Of a DNA stretch of 14,704 bases, positions 1-7,446 are shown one piece after another (within the stretch, counting starts at the first letter, position 1; the number at the start of each line of letters is the position of its first letter). The stretch spans positions 1-14,704 of the forward strand of contig CAMDZU010000007.1 of assembly GCA_945910715.1 (NCBI GenBank), in the 5' to 3' direction. The stretch comes from an uncultured Clostridia bacterium. GTDB taxonomy: Bacteria > Bacillota > Clostridia > Oscillospirales > Ruminococcaceae. The notes beneath the pieces were generated by a model, which had not been told where the DNA came from, searched no databases, and saw nothing but the letters and a program-made list of their open reading frames with translations. Made by a program: the position numbers and the translations under genes.

Positions 1-942
1 TTTCGCAAGGTCATAGTCCTCGCAGAGGAACAAATCCAGTGCGTGCCTCGGGCTGTCGTACCGTCCCGCCGCATTTATCCTGGGGCATATTGCAAAGGCA
101 AGGGCGGTGGAATCCAGTCGGTATTCGTCCATTTTCGCCGCCTTCAAAAGCGCTGTTAAGCCTGCGTTTTCGCTGTAATACTCCTCCTCGTCACGGGTGA
201 GGTTTTCTATTCCTCGGCGGACGATTATCCTGTTTTCGCCCGTAAGGGGAACAATATCCCCTACCGTGCCTATTGCCGCCATATCTCCGTACATATCAAA
301 AACGGTTTCGTTATCTCTTTCCAGAGCCATTGCAAGCTTTAAAGCCACTCCGCAGCCCGCCAAATTCTTGCAGGAGCACATATCGTCGCTTCTGTGTGGG
401 TTTACCACAGCGTAAGCGTTGGGGAGCGTTTCGGGCACCTGATGGTGGTCGGTTATTACAAGGGTAATTCCCTTTTCTGCTATATAATCAGCCTCTTTGT
501 GGGCGGAAATACCATTGTCAACGGTAATGATAAGCTTTGTGCCGTCGGCGGCGATTTTGTCTATTGCCGCCATATTAAGCCCGTAGCCCTCGTCCCTTGT
601 GGGAATATACCAGGAAACCTCGCCGCCCACCGTCTGCAAATACTGATAAAGTATTACGGTGGAGGTAACTCCGTCGCAGTCGTAATCGCCGTAAACCGTG
701 ATTTTGTCGCCATTTTCAAGAGCGGCCTCAATTGCCTCCACCGCCTTGTCCATATCAGCAATTTCAAAAGGGTCGGAAAGCTCCGTTTCGTTTATGAAAA
801 GCTCCAAATCCTCTCTCGAAACAATTCCCCTGCCCACAAGTATATCGGAAATAAGCCTGTTTTCCCCGATGTCCCTTGACAGCTTTTCGGACACAACAGG
901 GTCGGTTTTTTTAACGCTCCATTTTTTCATATTATCATCCAT
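1..942 (-). CDS. recJ: Single-stranded-DNA-specific exonuclease RecJ, N-terminal part (cut by window edge)
   Basis: RecJ is a 5'-3' exonuclease on single-stranded DNA, acting in the cytoplasm in recombinational and mismatch repair. About 310 residues are visible and the C-terminal half lies off the window. Numbering from the Met at 930, the DHH-family motifs come in order: YGDYDCDG near 80-87, ITVDNG near 135-140, the DHH triad at 161-163, then GTVGDIVPL near 221-229 and PRINAAGR near 283-290. All metal-binding aspartates and histidines expected in this stretch are present, so the gene looks intact. Two in-frame ATGs are possible: 942 (MDDNMKKW) and 930 (MKKW). Neither has a strong Shine-Dalgarno, although GGATGA lies just before the one at 930. 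A sigma-A-like promoter sits directly upstream. The enzyme identity is secure; only the exact start is uncertain. Confidence 0.96.
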   Translation of the reverse strand, partial: MDDNMKKWSVKKTDPVVSEKLSRDIGENRLISDILVGRGIVSREDLELFINETELSDPFEIADMDKAVEAIEAALENGDKITVYGDYDCDGVTSTVILYQYLQTVGGEVSWYIPTRDEGYGLNMAAIDKIAADGTKLIITVDNGISAHKEADYIAEKGITLVITDHHQVPETLPNAYAVVNPHRSDDMCSCKNLAGCGVALKLAMALERDNETVFDMYGDMAAIGTVGDIVPLTGENRIIVRRGIENLTRDEEEYYSENAGLTALLKAAKMDEYRLDSTALAFAICPRINAAGRYDSPRHALDLFLCEDYDLAK

Positions 943-971
943 TTCTGACCGGGTACAATTATATACAATAT

Positions 972-1000
972 AGTATATCATTTTTTGGCGCAAATTACAA
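972..1000 (-). promoter_or_regulatory. Sigma-A-like promoter of recJ
   Basis: On the minus strand, TTGTAA (995-1000) and TATACT (972-977) are separated by exactly 17 bp. They lie about 30 bp upstream of the first recJ ATG. The position downstream of the terminator at 1032-1064 fits an independent transcription unit. This is a consensus match only. Confidence 0.6.
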
Positions 1001-1027
1001 TAGGAAATTTGATGCGAGTTACAAAAA

Positions 1028-1064
1028 TAAAAAACTCCCTTTCCAAAGAAAGAGAGTTTTCAGT
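1028..1064 (-). terminator. Rho-independent terminator (copy A, with U-tract)
   Basis: Read on the minus strand, AACTCTCTTTC and GAAAGGGAGTT form an 11-bp stem with one G-U pair and a TTTG loop. It is followed by TTTTTTATTTTT, a good U-tract. It probably ends transcription coming from the PadR-DUF1700-DUF4097 operon. The 33 bp at 1032-1064 are repeated exactly at 1295-1327. Confidence 0.75.
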
Positions 1065-1327
1065 CCGTCGAAAAAGGTGCCACTGGCACCTTTTTCGAGA
1101 ATTATGTTGTGTTAATTATTCACTTTTGGGGCGCTTTTTTTCTTGAAAAAAGTGCCCCAAACCCCTGCAAAAAATCGCTTTACATTGGGGAATTTCGGCT
1201 TCTGCGGAAGCCGACCAAAGGCTCTGCCTTTGGAAACCGCAAGCCTTTAAAAAGGCTTGACCTAAACTTTTAAAATGGCTTTTTCGACAAGCTGAAACTC
1301 CCTTTCCAAAGAAAGAGAGTTTTCAGT
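1032..1327. repeat. Hairpin-rich island bounded by 33-bp direct repeats
   Basis: Two identical 33-bp direct repeats (1032-1064, 1295-1327) enclose 230 bp without a gene. The interior holds five stem-loops in a row. At 1068-1098 there is a perfect 14-bp stem with a 3-base loop. At 1126-1160 there is a 15-bp stem with one wobble pair. Shorter perfect stems lie at 1196-1213, 1215-1233 and 1241-1258. The interior also begins and ends with related inverted sequence (GTCGAAAAAG near 1067-1076 and CTTTTTCGAC near 1279-1288). No protein or structured-RNA family is recognised. It looks like a non-autonomous interspersed repeat or a duplication scar. Confidence 0.65.
1295..1327 (-). terminator. Terminator hairpin copy B, directly after the DUF4097 gene, U-tract cut short
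   Basis: This is an exact 33-bp copy of 1032-1064, starting six bases after the DUF4097 stop codon. The hairpin is complete, but only three T residues follow it on the minus strand before the sequence changes to CAGCTTG. It may therefore terminate poorly. The arrangement suggests an original single terminator that was duplicated when the intervening DNA arrived. Confidence 0.55.
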
Positions 1328-1333
1328 ACCGGA

Positions 1334-2314
1334 TTAATCCTCAATCCTTACATCGCCGCTTGTTGCGGTAACCGTAACCTTATGAACGTTTTCTCCGCCT
1401 GCCGTTGTTTTGCCGCTGTTTTTGGCAACAGTCACCTCCGAGTCGCCGAGCCTTGCCCTTACACTGCCCGACATTCCCGTAAAGTCAATTTCAGCACCCG
1501 AGCCCTCGGGAACGTTAAGCCTTACATTGCCGCTTATAAGGTTTATGTCAACATCATCGTTCCACTGGTCAAAATCAACGCTTATTGAGCCGCTTGTGGC
1601 ATTGATTTCACATTTTCCCGACATTCCGCTCAGGTTATAATCCCCCGAAGTTGTGTCAATGGTGAATTTCCGTGTATGGAAGCCCGAAACGTTGTAATCG
1701 CCGGAGGTAGAGTAAATGGCGAGAGAATCACATTCCCTGTCGGTGCAGTTGGTAATTGAAATTGTTCCGCTGACGGTGTTTATGTCAATATCCTCTGCAA
1801 AAAGCCCCAAGTTCATATTGCCGCTTACGGAATTAAGGTCGATTCTCTTTGCGGTAAGTCCCTCAAATTCAATATCGCCGCTTGTTGCATTGTAAGTAAA
1901 CTTGTCAAGCTCCTTTTGAGGCATTGTGATTTCAAGCGTGGATTTTCTCCAGCTGCCCCCAAGGAACGAAAGGAAGAACTGTGCGTTTTCTCTTATTTCA
2001 AGCTTGCCGTTTCTTATTTCAGCAGAAACGGTGGTTGAAGCGTTTCCCGTTTCGTAATGCACCTTTACCTTGTCCGTATCGGCAAAAATAATTGTCGTTT
2101 CCGCCGAAATAACGGATATTTCAACATTGCTGTATTCCCCCGTAAGCTCTGAATCGGAAACGGGCATTTGCTCTCCGTTCGGCACAAAATTTGACATACT
2201 GTTTACTACTCCCCCGTATTCGCCCCATGTAACTCCGTAAGCCGCTACCGAAATGCCGAATGCGATTGCGGCTACCACAAACACAATTGCAAAAATTACA
2301 GTCCACTTTTTCAT
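1334..2314 (-). CDS. DUF4097 family beta-strand repeat membrane protein
   Basis: The 326-residue protein has a short basic N-terminus and one hydrophobic segment (about residues 5-28), followed by a long extracytoplasmic region. That region carries at least nine spaced repeats built on a Ser-Gly core, such as NATSGDIEF, NSVSGNMNL, NTVSGTISI, DTTSGDYNL, NLISGNVRL and a final TATSGDVRI. This is the pattern of the DUF4097 putative adhesin family, which is expected to form a beta-solenoid. The biochemical role of the family is unknown. The ATG overlaps the stop of the DUF1700 gene as ATGA, with AAGGAGG eight bases upstream, so translation is probably coupled. It is the last gene of the PadR operon. 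The likely location is membrane-anchored on the outer face, where it may sense or bind an envelope component. Confidence 0.88.
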   Translation of the reverse strand: MKKWTVIFAIVFVVAAIAFGISVAAYGVTWGEYGGVVNSMSNFVPNGEQMPVSDSELTGEYSNVEISVISAETTIIFADTDKVKVHYETGNASTTVSAEIRNGKLEIRENAQFFLSFLGGSWRKSTLEITMPQKELDKFTYNATSGDIEFEGLTAKRIDLNSVSGNMNLGLFAEDIDINTVSGTISITNCTDRECDSLAIYSTSGDYNVSGFHTRKFTIDTTSGDYNLSGMSGKCEINATSGSISVDFDQWNDDVDINLISGNVRLNVPEGSGAEIDFTGMSGSVRARLGDSEVTVAKNSGKTTAGGENVHKVTVTATSGDVRIED

Positions 2315-3066
2315 TGTGCAGCCTCCTTGTTCTTTTTGCCGAATTTCTTATGGATAACGTTATGTCCCGAAAGCACTCTGCCGTGCCAGTTGATTATGTT
2401 GATGAATACGTTTATTGTGCCTTTTACAATGACAATTCCAAGCATTGCCGCCAGTCCGCCAAGAGCGGCAACCATAACGCCAAGCAGGATTGTGCTTACA
2501 GGCGCAAAGGGCGACGCAACAAGGAAAGCCGTTCCGAAAGCGGCAAAAATACCGCCTATAATGGTGGAAATTCCGCTTACAGCCAGCGAAAGAGGTATTG
2601 ACAGATAAGCGATAACTATTGATACAAATGCAGGAAGCACCCATGTAAACACAAAAACGTCCACGCAGACAATTCCTACAACCGCTCCTGCGTCAGCCTG
2701 AAATGGCTTTTCCGCAGAGGGCTCAGGCTGTTCGGGCTGACTTGCGTAGCTGTTGCCCTCAAAGCCCTGTGAATTGCCCACATTGTCGGTACTGTTCTGC
2801 GGCGCAGTGTGCTGTTTCATAGCCTCCGCCCTTGCCTGTGCCGCTTCGATACGTTCCGCCGTTTCTTCATCTACATACTGCTTTGCAATTTCCGAAATGT
2901 CCCCAAGCTTTTCGCAGACCTGCTGTTCGGTAAGTCCCTGCTCAATGCCTGCTGTGAAATGCTGTTCAAAATCGCTGAAAATCTCGCTCTTGTCCGTAAT
3001 GCCGTATTTTGTAAGCTCGCTGTCAAGTACGCTCATAAATTCAGCCTTGCTGTTGCAAATAATCAT
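2311..3066 (-). CDS. DUF1700 domain membrane protein
   Basis: The 251-residue protein starts with a cytoplasmic helical region (about 1-85). It has the opening typical of DUF1700 proteins, in which a short helical domain (KAEFMSVLDSELTKYGI) precedes a predicted membrane part. A Gln/Asn/Pro/Ser-rich linker (about 86-122) follows. Then come four or so hydrophobic segments between about 126 and 226, and a basic cytoplasmic tail. DUF1700 genes commonly sit between a padR gene and a DUF4097 gene, exactly as here. The molecular function is not established. The ATG lies three bases after the padR stop, preceded by a purine-rich GGGGGAGAAGG, so the two are probably co-translated. The family assignment is firm; a role in envelope signalling is inference from context. 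Confidence 0.85.
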   Translation of the reverse strand: MIICNSKAEFMSVLDSELTKYGITDKSEIFSDFEQHFTAGIEQGLTEQQVCEKLGDISEIAKQYVDEETAERIEAAQARAEAMKQHTAPQNSTDNVGNSQGFEGNSYASQPEQPEPSAEKPFQADAGAVVGIVCVDVFVFTWVLPAFVSIVIAYLSIPLSLAVSGISTIIGGIFAAFGTAFLVASPFAPVSTILLGVMVAALGGLAAMLGIVIVKGTINVFINIINWHGRVLSGHNVIHKKFGKKNKEAAQ

Positions 3067-3069
3067 ATC

Positions 3070-3387
3070 TTAACCTTCTCCCCCTTTTAATATAGCGTTT
3101 ACTCCCTCGATAAATCTGTACCATTCTTTTTCCTGCTCTTCCGCAACGGTTCTGCCGAAATCGGTTATATTGTAGTATTTTCTCGGCGGACCCTCCTGGG
3201 ATTCAACAATGTAGGAGTCAATGCTGCCGTTGTCCTTCAGCCGCTTTAACAGCGGATAAATTGTGCCCTCCGTAACGTGCATACATTCCGATATACGGTT
3301 TACAAGCTCATAGCCGTAGCAGTCGCCGCGCTTCAGAATAGACAGCACGCAAAGCTCCAGCGTGCCCCGTTTAAGCTGTGAATTCAC
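3070..3387 (-). CDS. PadR family transcriptional regulator
   Basis: The 105-residue protein is the size of a minimal PadR subfamily-2 repressor. A winged helix-turn-helix is evident: GTLELCVLSIL (8-18), GYELVNRI (25-32), the recognition-helix stretch GTIYPLLKRL (41-50), and the wing EGPPRKYYNIT (65-75). A short C-terminal helix follows for dimerisation. The start is GTG at 3387, preceded by AGGTGA, and no better in-frame start is seen. It is the first gene of an operon with DUF1700 and DUF4097 genes. The promoter upstream is embedded in inverted repeats built on GTACTTTG/GGTACTGT, which suggests autorepression relieved by an unknown ligand. Confidence 0.93.
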   Translation of the reverse strand: MNSQLKRGTLELCVLSILKRGDCYGYELVNRISECMHVTEGTIYPLLKRLKDNGSIDSYIVESQEGPPRKYYNITDFGRTVAEEQEKEWYRFIEGVNAILKGGEG

Positions 3388-3457
3388 ATTGTCACCTGCC
3401 CTTTCCGTTTTTGCCGTAACTTTTTCATTTTATGCTATCGGTTTTTCTTACAGCATT

Positions 3458-3486
3458 ATTATATCACATTGTACTTTGTATTGCAA
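3458..3486 (-). promoter_or_regulatory. Sigma-A-like promoter of the PadR-DUF1700-DUF4097 operon
   Basis: On the minus strand, TTGCAA (3481-3486) and a perfect TATAAT (3458-3463) are separated by 17 bp. They lie about 70 bp upstream of the padR GTG codon. The -35 box lies inside the inverted repeat 3471-3491, so a bound repressor would block polymerase. Confidence 0.75.
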
Positions 3487-3528
3487 GGTACTGTGTTCAC
3501 CAAAGTATTATTGATTTTACAGTACCTT
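3471..3528. promoter_or_regulatory. Candidate PadR operator array
   Basis: Two inverted repeats overlap the promoter. The first pairs GTACTTTG (3471-3478) with CAAGGTAC (3484-3491), with one mismatch and a 5-bp centre that contains the -35 box. The second pairs AAGGTACTGT (3485-3494) perfectly with ACAGTACCTT (3519-3528). A further AAAGTA half-site lies at 3502-3507. Repeated GTAC-centred half-sites upstream of a padR gene are what an autoregulatory operator would look like. Binding is inferred. Confidence 0.6.
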
Positions 3529-3624
3529 TTTGTGCATAACTTACTAATATGTAGCTTTAAAGGGAAAGTCCGCCATTTTCAAAACGGCAATAAAAGGTCG
3601 GCGGAAATCCGACGGAAGTCAGAA

Positions 3625-3666
3625 AGACCCATAACAGCAAGGCTTTGCACCTTCCGTTATGGGTCT
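3625..3666 (-). terminator. Hairpin after the germination operon
   Basis: AGACCCATAAC (3625-3635) and GTTATGGGTCT (3656-3666) form a perfect 11-bp stem. The loop contains a smaller AAGG/CCTT stem. It follows the GerAC stop by about 35 bases on the minus strand. The downstream U-tract is weak (TCTTTCT), so termination is likely but may be inefficient. Another imperfect stem (TCCGCC...GGCGGA, 3569-3605) lies further downstream. Apart from these stems and the PadR promoter region, the gap 3388-3700 shows nothing recognisable. Confidence 0.55.
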
Positions 3667-3700
3667 GACAATGCAGATGGCGGTTTGTATGCAGTCTGAC

Positions 3701-4819
3701 CTATTGTTCAATGCCGTATCTGTCTATCTCCACCCTTGTGTCAAACTCAAACCGACTGTTTTTCAGCGTTTCCTCCCACCCGTCCTTAACCTCCAGCCAA
3801 AGTCCGTAGCTTTTGTTTCTCACAGCAGCCTCCAGCATAAGCACGTCTGTGCCGTGGTTTAAAACTGCCTCCTCTGCCGCTCTTTTCATTCGGCTTTCAA
3901 GCCGCTCCGAAGACAGCCTGCCTATTTCCTCCGCTAATGCCGCATTGTTTCCGTTAAGGTCTGCGGAGAGAAATTCCCCGTTGGCTCTTGTTTTTACGCT
4001 GAATACAAGCTGTCCGTCGTCAATATAAGGGGTTATTTCGGTGCGTATTCCGTATGCGTTTACTGAAATTTCCTTACCATCGTACACAAGGGAAATCACG
4101 CTTTCCTTGCCCTTGTTGCTTAGCAGCTCCACTCCCGACATTGCTTCAAGACTGATTTTGTCCGCCATAACCTTATTTTTGTAAACCACGCCGCCGCATA
4201 TTTCAACGGTGCGCCCGTCCTCGGATACGTCCGAATTCGTATACACAGCCTTAAGCAAGGGCAGGCAGACGCTTTCCGTTGAGCCGCTCATTGCAGACAT
4301 TACCTCGATAATGTTGCGGTTTGCAGAAAAGCCTGTTTCCTCGGCGTTGGAAAAAAGGAATTTCAGCTTTTGTGTTGAAATAAGCCCCTCCTTGAATTTC
4401 ACGGACAGAATATTTTCCGCCGTTCCCTCAGAAGCCGCAATTTTCACGTCCGAATGGCTCTGATAATAGGTGGTGGCAAAGCCAAGCAGCTCCTTAATAT
4501 CCTTACTGGCGGCATTTTCGCCTATTATTATAAGCTGGTTTACGCCGAACATAAGGGTTTTTCCGTCGGAAAAGCCTGCGTCCGCAATGGCGTTGTAAAC
4601 GCTGCTGCCTGTTCCCTTGGCGGTAAGCACGTTTGTTTCGGAAATATCGTCGGATTCCGAGCCGAGGGTGTTGTAATACTGCATTGTCACCGTATATTGC
4701 CCATTGTCAAAATCAATTCCCACTGCCTCAATTATTGCACGTTCGTTAAGCTCCGTATGGGGAACGCAGCCGGTAAGCAACAAGCTAACCAATACTGTCA
4801 AACAAATCAGCCTTTTCAC
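3701..4819 (-). CDS. gerAC: Ger(x)C family spore germination lipoprotein (GerAC type)
   Basis: This is the C subunit of a GerA-type germinant receptor, a lipoprotein on the outer face of the spore inner membrane that works with the A and B subunits. The 372-residue product has a lipoprotein signal peptide: VKRLICL, a hydrophobic core, and the lipobox LLTGC with the lipidated Cys at residue 18. The hallmark opening of the family follows (ELNERAIIEAVGIDFDNGQYTVTMQYY). The length matches the family. The start is GTG at 4819, preceded by AGGAGG four bases upstream; a longer frame to 4855 lacks such a site and would spoil the signal peptide. It overlaps the GerAB gene by 35 bp. Third and last gene of the operon. 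Confidence 0.92.
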   Translation of the reverse strand: MKRLICLTVLVSLLLTGCVPHTELNERAIIEAVGIDFDNGQYTVTMQYYNTLGSESDDISETNVLTAKGTGSSVYNAIADAGFSDGKTLMFGVNQLIIIGENAASKDIKELLGFATTYYQSHSDVKIAASEGTAENILSVKFKEGLISTQKLKFLFSNAEETGFSANRNIIEVMSAMSGSTESVCLPLLKAVYTNSDVSEDGRTVEICGGVVYKNKVMADKISLEAMSGVELLSNKGKESVISLVYDGKEISVNAYGIRTEITPYIDDGQLVFSVKTRANGEFLSADLNGNNAALAEEIGRLSSERLESRMKRAAEEAVLNHGTDVLMLEAAVRNKSYGLWLEVKDGWEETLKNSRFEFDTRVEIDRYGIEQ

Positions 4820-5888
4820 TTTTCCTCCTCCTTTTCGCAATGCAAAGGGAAACAAGCGGCAGTAAAAAGCCCGAAATCACAAGAGGTATTCCCGTGTTGA
4901 AAAAGCCCTTTGCATACATAATTATCTCCTTGTTTTCGGAGAAATACCAGCCAAGAATACCCGTTGCGGCAAGAAATACAAGAGGCGCAAGCCGTGCAGC
5001 CTTTTCTCCGCATAGGTGATAAGCGGCGGTTTCAAAGGCAATTGCAAAAAGAGCCACCTTAACGATTGCCGCCAACACCCACACTCCCACGTCAATTCCG
5101 TCAAGACGGTGAAACAGCACAATATCCGACATTGAAGCAAGAGTATAAACAGGAAAGGAAACGCTGTCCATATAAGGTCCAAGCACGGTTATTGACAGGA
5201 AAGCAAGCACAAGTATAACAGCACCGATTGCCGCTATATAAACATAAACCGCTCTGTGAGCCTTTTCGCTGACGTATTCCGCAAGCACCGCAAAAAGGAG
5301 TACCTCGCTGTTTCGGGAAAGCTCGGTTATTACCTCGCTTATAAAGGTTTCGCTGTTGTCAATAACTGCGCCGTAAAGATACACAAGGTTCATTTTTCCC
5401 GAAAGGGCGATTACCATAAGAATAAGAAAGCCTGCGAAAACGACGAGGACAATGCTCCCCGCTCTGCCCATTGCCTCAATGCCCTTATATGCGCCGTACA
5501 GCGAAACAAGTATAAGCAGGGTTATAAGCAGGAGAGCGCTTGCCTTATTCATAATGGTGGAGCTTGTGTAATACTCGAATTTCACTACGGAAATAACCGC
5601 CATACTTAGGAGAGTCAAGCCGTATATAATGCCGAAAATCCAGCCCATCGCCTTGCTTTTTTCCGCCGCAATGGACAGAAAGCTTTCTCCGCCGTAATTT
5701 TTCGCAATGAAAAATACGGGAATAAACATAGCGGCAAGGAGGATTTTTGCACAGATTATGACTGTAAATCTTTGCATACCGAACAAGGGCGCTTCGGCGG
5801 GAAAGCTCATTGCAGAGGCGAAAATGCGGCAGAGAATAAGCATTGCCCCAAGCTGCATATAGCTTATTTTGCCCGTTTTAGTTGTCAT
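4785..5888 (-). CDS. gerAB: GerAB/ArcD/ProY family spore germination permease (GerAB type)
   Basis: This is the B subunit of a GerA-type receptor, an integral inner-membrane protein of the APC transporter superfamily thought to carry the germinant-binding site. The product of about 367 residues has roughly ten hydrophobic segments. It begins with the characteristic TGKISYMQLGAMLILC, and a basic cytoplasmic end (KRRRKSEKADLFDSIG) closes it. Length and topology fit the family. The ATG at 5888 lies inside the end of the GerAA gene. A TTG six bases earlier in frame (5894) sits at better distance from GGAG and could be used instead, adding two residues. Coupling with GerAA is likely either way. 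The 3' end overlaps the GerAC start by 35 bp. Confidence 0.93.
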   Translation of the reverse strand: MTTKTGKISYMQLGAMLILCRIFASAMSFPAEAPLFGMQRFTVIICAKILLAAMFIPVFFIAKNYGGESFLSIAAEKSKAMGWIFGIIYGLTLLSMAVISVVKFEYYTSSTIMNKASALLLITLLILVSLYGAYKGIEAMGRAGSIVLVVFAGFLILMVIALSGKMNLVYLYGAVIDNSETFISEVITELSRNSEVLLFAVLAEYVSEKAHRAVYVYIAAIGAVILVLAFLSITVLGPYMDSVSFPVYTLASMSDIVLFHRLDGIDVGVWVLAAIVKVALFAIAFETAAYHLCGEKAARLAPLVFLAATGILGWYFSENKEIIMYAKGFFNTGIPLVISGFLLPLVSLCIAKRRRKSEKADLFDSIG

Positions 5889-7341
5889 GGTCAATTGTAA
5901 CTCCGTTCATTTTCTGAATTTCCATATCCGATTTTGCAAGGGTGCGCCAGCCTGCGTGAATGAATACGTCACGCATTGCCTTAAAGGTAAAGGGCGCAAC
6001 GGGGGCAAGGTGAGGTATTCCGTAGGAGGACATGGAGCAGACCTTTATAATAAAGAACATTCCCACAACGGTAAGGCCGAAAATTCCCCACATTCCGCCT
6101 GCCATAATAAAGGCAAAGCGCATTACCGCAATACTTTCGTAAAGGTCGGGCACAACAAAGCAGGTTATTCCCGAAATCGCCACAATAAGCAGCAGGGGCG
6201 CTCCCACAAGTCCTGCCGACACCACTATATCACCGATAACAAGACCGCCCACAACGCTTACAGCGTGACCGATATTCTGGGGCAGCCGCAAACCTGCTTC
6301 ACGCATTATCTCATAGAAAATGTGGATTATCAGACATTCCACAAGGAGCGGATAGGGGGTTTTCTGAATGGAGGCGGTAAGATTAAGGAGCAGGCTGTTA
6401 GGGAAAAGCTCGGGGTTGAAGTTGGCAAGAGCAACGTAAAAGCCCGGCAGCAGTACGGAGCAGACAAAGGCAAAATACCGCAGCAGTCTGAAAACAGTTG
6501 CAGGCAGCGGCTTTCCCGTGTAATCGTCAATTGTGGAGAAATTCTCAACAAAAAGATGAGGGACGAACAACGCAAAGGGCGTTCCGTCAACCAGAATACC
6601 CACTCTTCCGTCGTAAAGCTTGGCGGCAAAGGTATCCGGCCGCTCGGTAACTCCCACCTCGGAAAAGAGAATATCCCCCTTTTGTTCAAGGAAGGGCTGA
6701 ATGTAGCCGCTTTCCAGTATGGTGTTCAGCTCAATTCCGTCAATGCGCTTCTGCACCTCCGCAAGCAGCTTTTTGTCCACCTTGTCCCGTAAATAGCACA
6801 CGCAGATATCCGTATGGCTTCTGTCACCGATTGTCTGTATGTTGAACACAAGGTCGGGAGTTTTCATTCGCCTGCGAACCATGGAAATGTTTGTTCTGAT
6901 TACCTCCACAAAGCCCTCCCGTGAGCCGCGCAGATTTATATGGGTGCTTGGCTCTTCAATGCCTCTTGCCTGATAGCCCTGAACTCCCACGCCAATTCCG
7001 TAATCAAGCCCGTCTATGAGAATTATCACAAAGCCCGACATTATCCTTTGTGCAAGCTGGTCATAGTCCTTTACCGTCACCTGCTCTCCCGCAAGGAGAA
7101 GCTCGTCCTGCACCATTTCCACCAGCCGCTTAAAGGGTATTTCCTTTTCATTTCCGATACTGTTAAGAGGGCGGTAAATCAGATCCGCCATTGTATTTGT
7201 GCTTGCAAGCCCCTCGCAGAAAACAATGCAGATTTTTCTGCCGCCCACCTTGCCGAATTTCATTGTAAGGTCGGAGGAGCTGTCCATAAGATTTTTTATG
7301 TTAATCGTGTTTTTTTCAAGATCCGCCGCAAGTTTTCCCAT
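5878..7341 (-). CDS. gerAA: GerA family spore germination protein (GerAA type)
   Basis: This is the A subunit of a GerA-type germinant receptor, first gene of the operon. The product of about 487 residues has a large soluble N-terminal region of roughly 280 residues, then about five membrane segments and a short tail, the usual architecture and length. Conserved family stretches are visible: NLRGSREGFVEVIRTNI followed by RRRMKTPDLV, then GRVGILVDGTPFAL near 245-258, and EIMREAGLRLPQ with VSVVGGLVIGD near 344-370. The start is ATG at 7341, with AAAGGAG five bases upstream; a GTG at 7356 in frame overlaps that site and is unlikely. With the two following genes it makes a full three-subunit receptor. 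The germinant cannot be told from sequence. Confidence 0.95.
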   Translation of the reverse strand: MGKLAADLEKNTINIKNLMDSSSDLTMKFGKVGGRKICIVFCEGLASTNTMADLIYRPLNSIGNEKEIPFKRLVEMVQDELLLAGEQVTVKDYDQLAQRIMSGFVIILIDGLDYGIGVGVQGYQARGIEEPSTHINLRGSREGFVEVIRTNISMVRRRMKTPDLVFNIQTIGDRSHTDICVCYLRDKVDKKLLAEVQKRIDGIELNTILESGYIQPFLEQKGDILFSEVGVTERPDTFAAKLYDGRVGILVDGTPFALFVPHLFVENFSTIDDYTGKPLPATVFRLLRYFAFVCSVLLPGFYVALANFNPELFPNSLLLNLTASIQKTPYPLLVECLIIHIFYEIMREAGLRLPQNIGHAVSVVGGLVIGDIVVSAGLVGAPLLLIVAISGITCFVVPDLYESIAVMRFAFIMAGGMWGIFGLTVVGMFFIIKVCSMSSYGIPHLAPVAPFTFKAMRDVFIHAGWRTLAKSDMEIQKMNGVTIDHDN

Positions 7342-7384
7342 AAGCTCTCCTTTCACATTCCTGCCGATTTTGTCATTATTTTAT

Positions 7385-7420
7385 CCTTTCGGCATATTTT
7401 CATACATTAAGCGCAAAATA
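7385..7420. promoter_or_regulatory. Divergent intergenic region with weak sporulation-sigma-like promoters
   Basis: The 105-bp gap between gerAA and the DUF421 gene must hold both promoters. Toward DUF421, GCATA (7392-7396) and CAAAATA (7414-7420) are 17 bp apart and resemble the sigma-G pattern (GHATR, CATNNTA) with one mismatch in the -10. Toward gerAA, GTATG and TAAAATA, also 17 bp apart, are a poorer match. No good sigma-A promoter is seen in either direction. This is suggestive only. Confidence 0.3.
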
Positions 7421-7446
7421 ATGCAAAACGGACAAGGAATGATTTT

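Noticed and set aside
394..879. A 161-codon plus-strand frame opposite recJ
   Set aside because: The minus strand carries the full set of RecJ motifs here; the plus-strand frame has no ribosome site or family pattern.
958..963. TATAAT on the minus strand before recJ as the -10 box
   Set aside because: No reasonable -35 lies 16-18 bp upstream (only A-rich sequence), whereas TTGTAA-N17-TATACT just above is a better pair.
3388..3700. A riboswitch or T-box upstream of the padR operon
   Set aside because: The stems there lie beyond the promoter on the wrong side, in the tail of the germination operon. The padR leader of about 70 bases is too short and lacks any recognised aptamer core.
4820..4855. 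An extended GerAC N-terminus (start at 4855)
   Set aside because: It adds a charged stretch before the lipoprotein signal and translates the AGGAGG ribosome site; the GTG at 4819 is better supported.
5869..6792. A 307-codon plus-strand open frame opposite gerAA
   Set aside because: Its translation is rich in His, Lys, Asn and Cys without any domain pattern, and the minus strand encodes a clear GerAA protein across the same bases. It is a shadow of codon bias.
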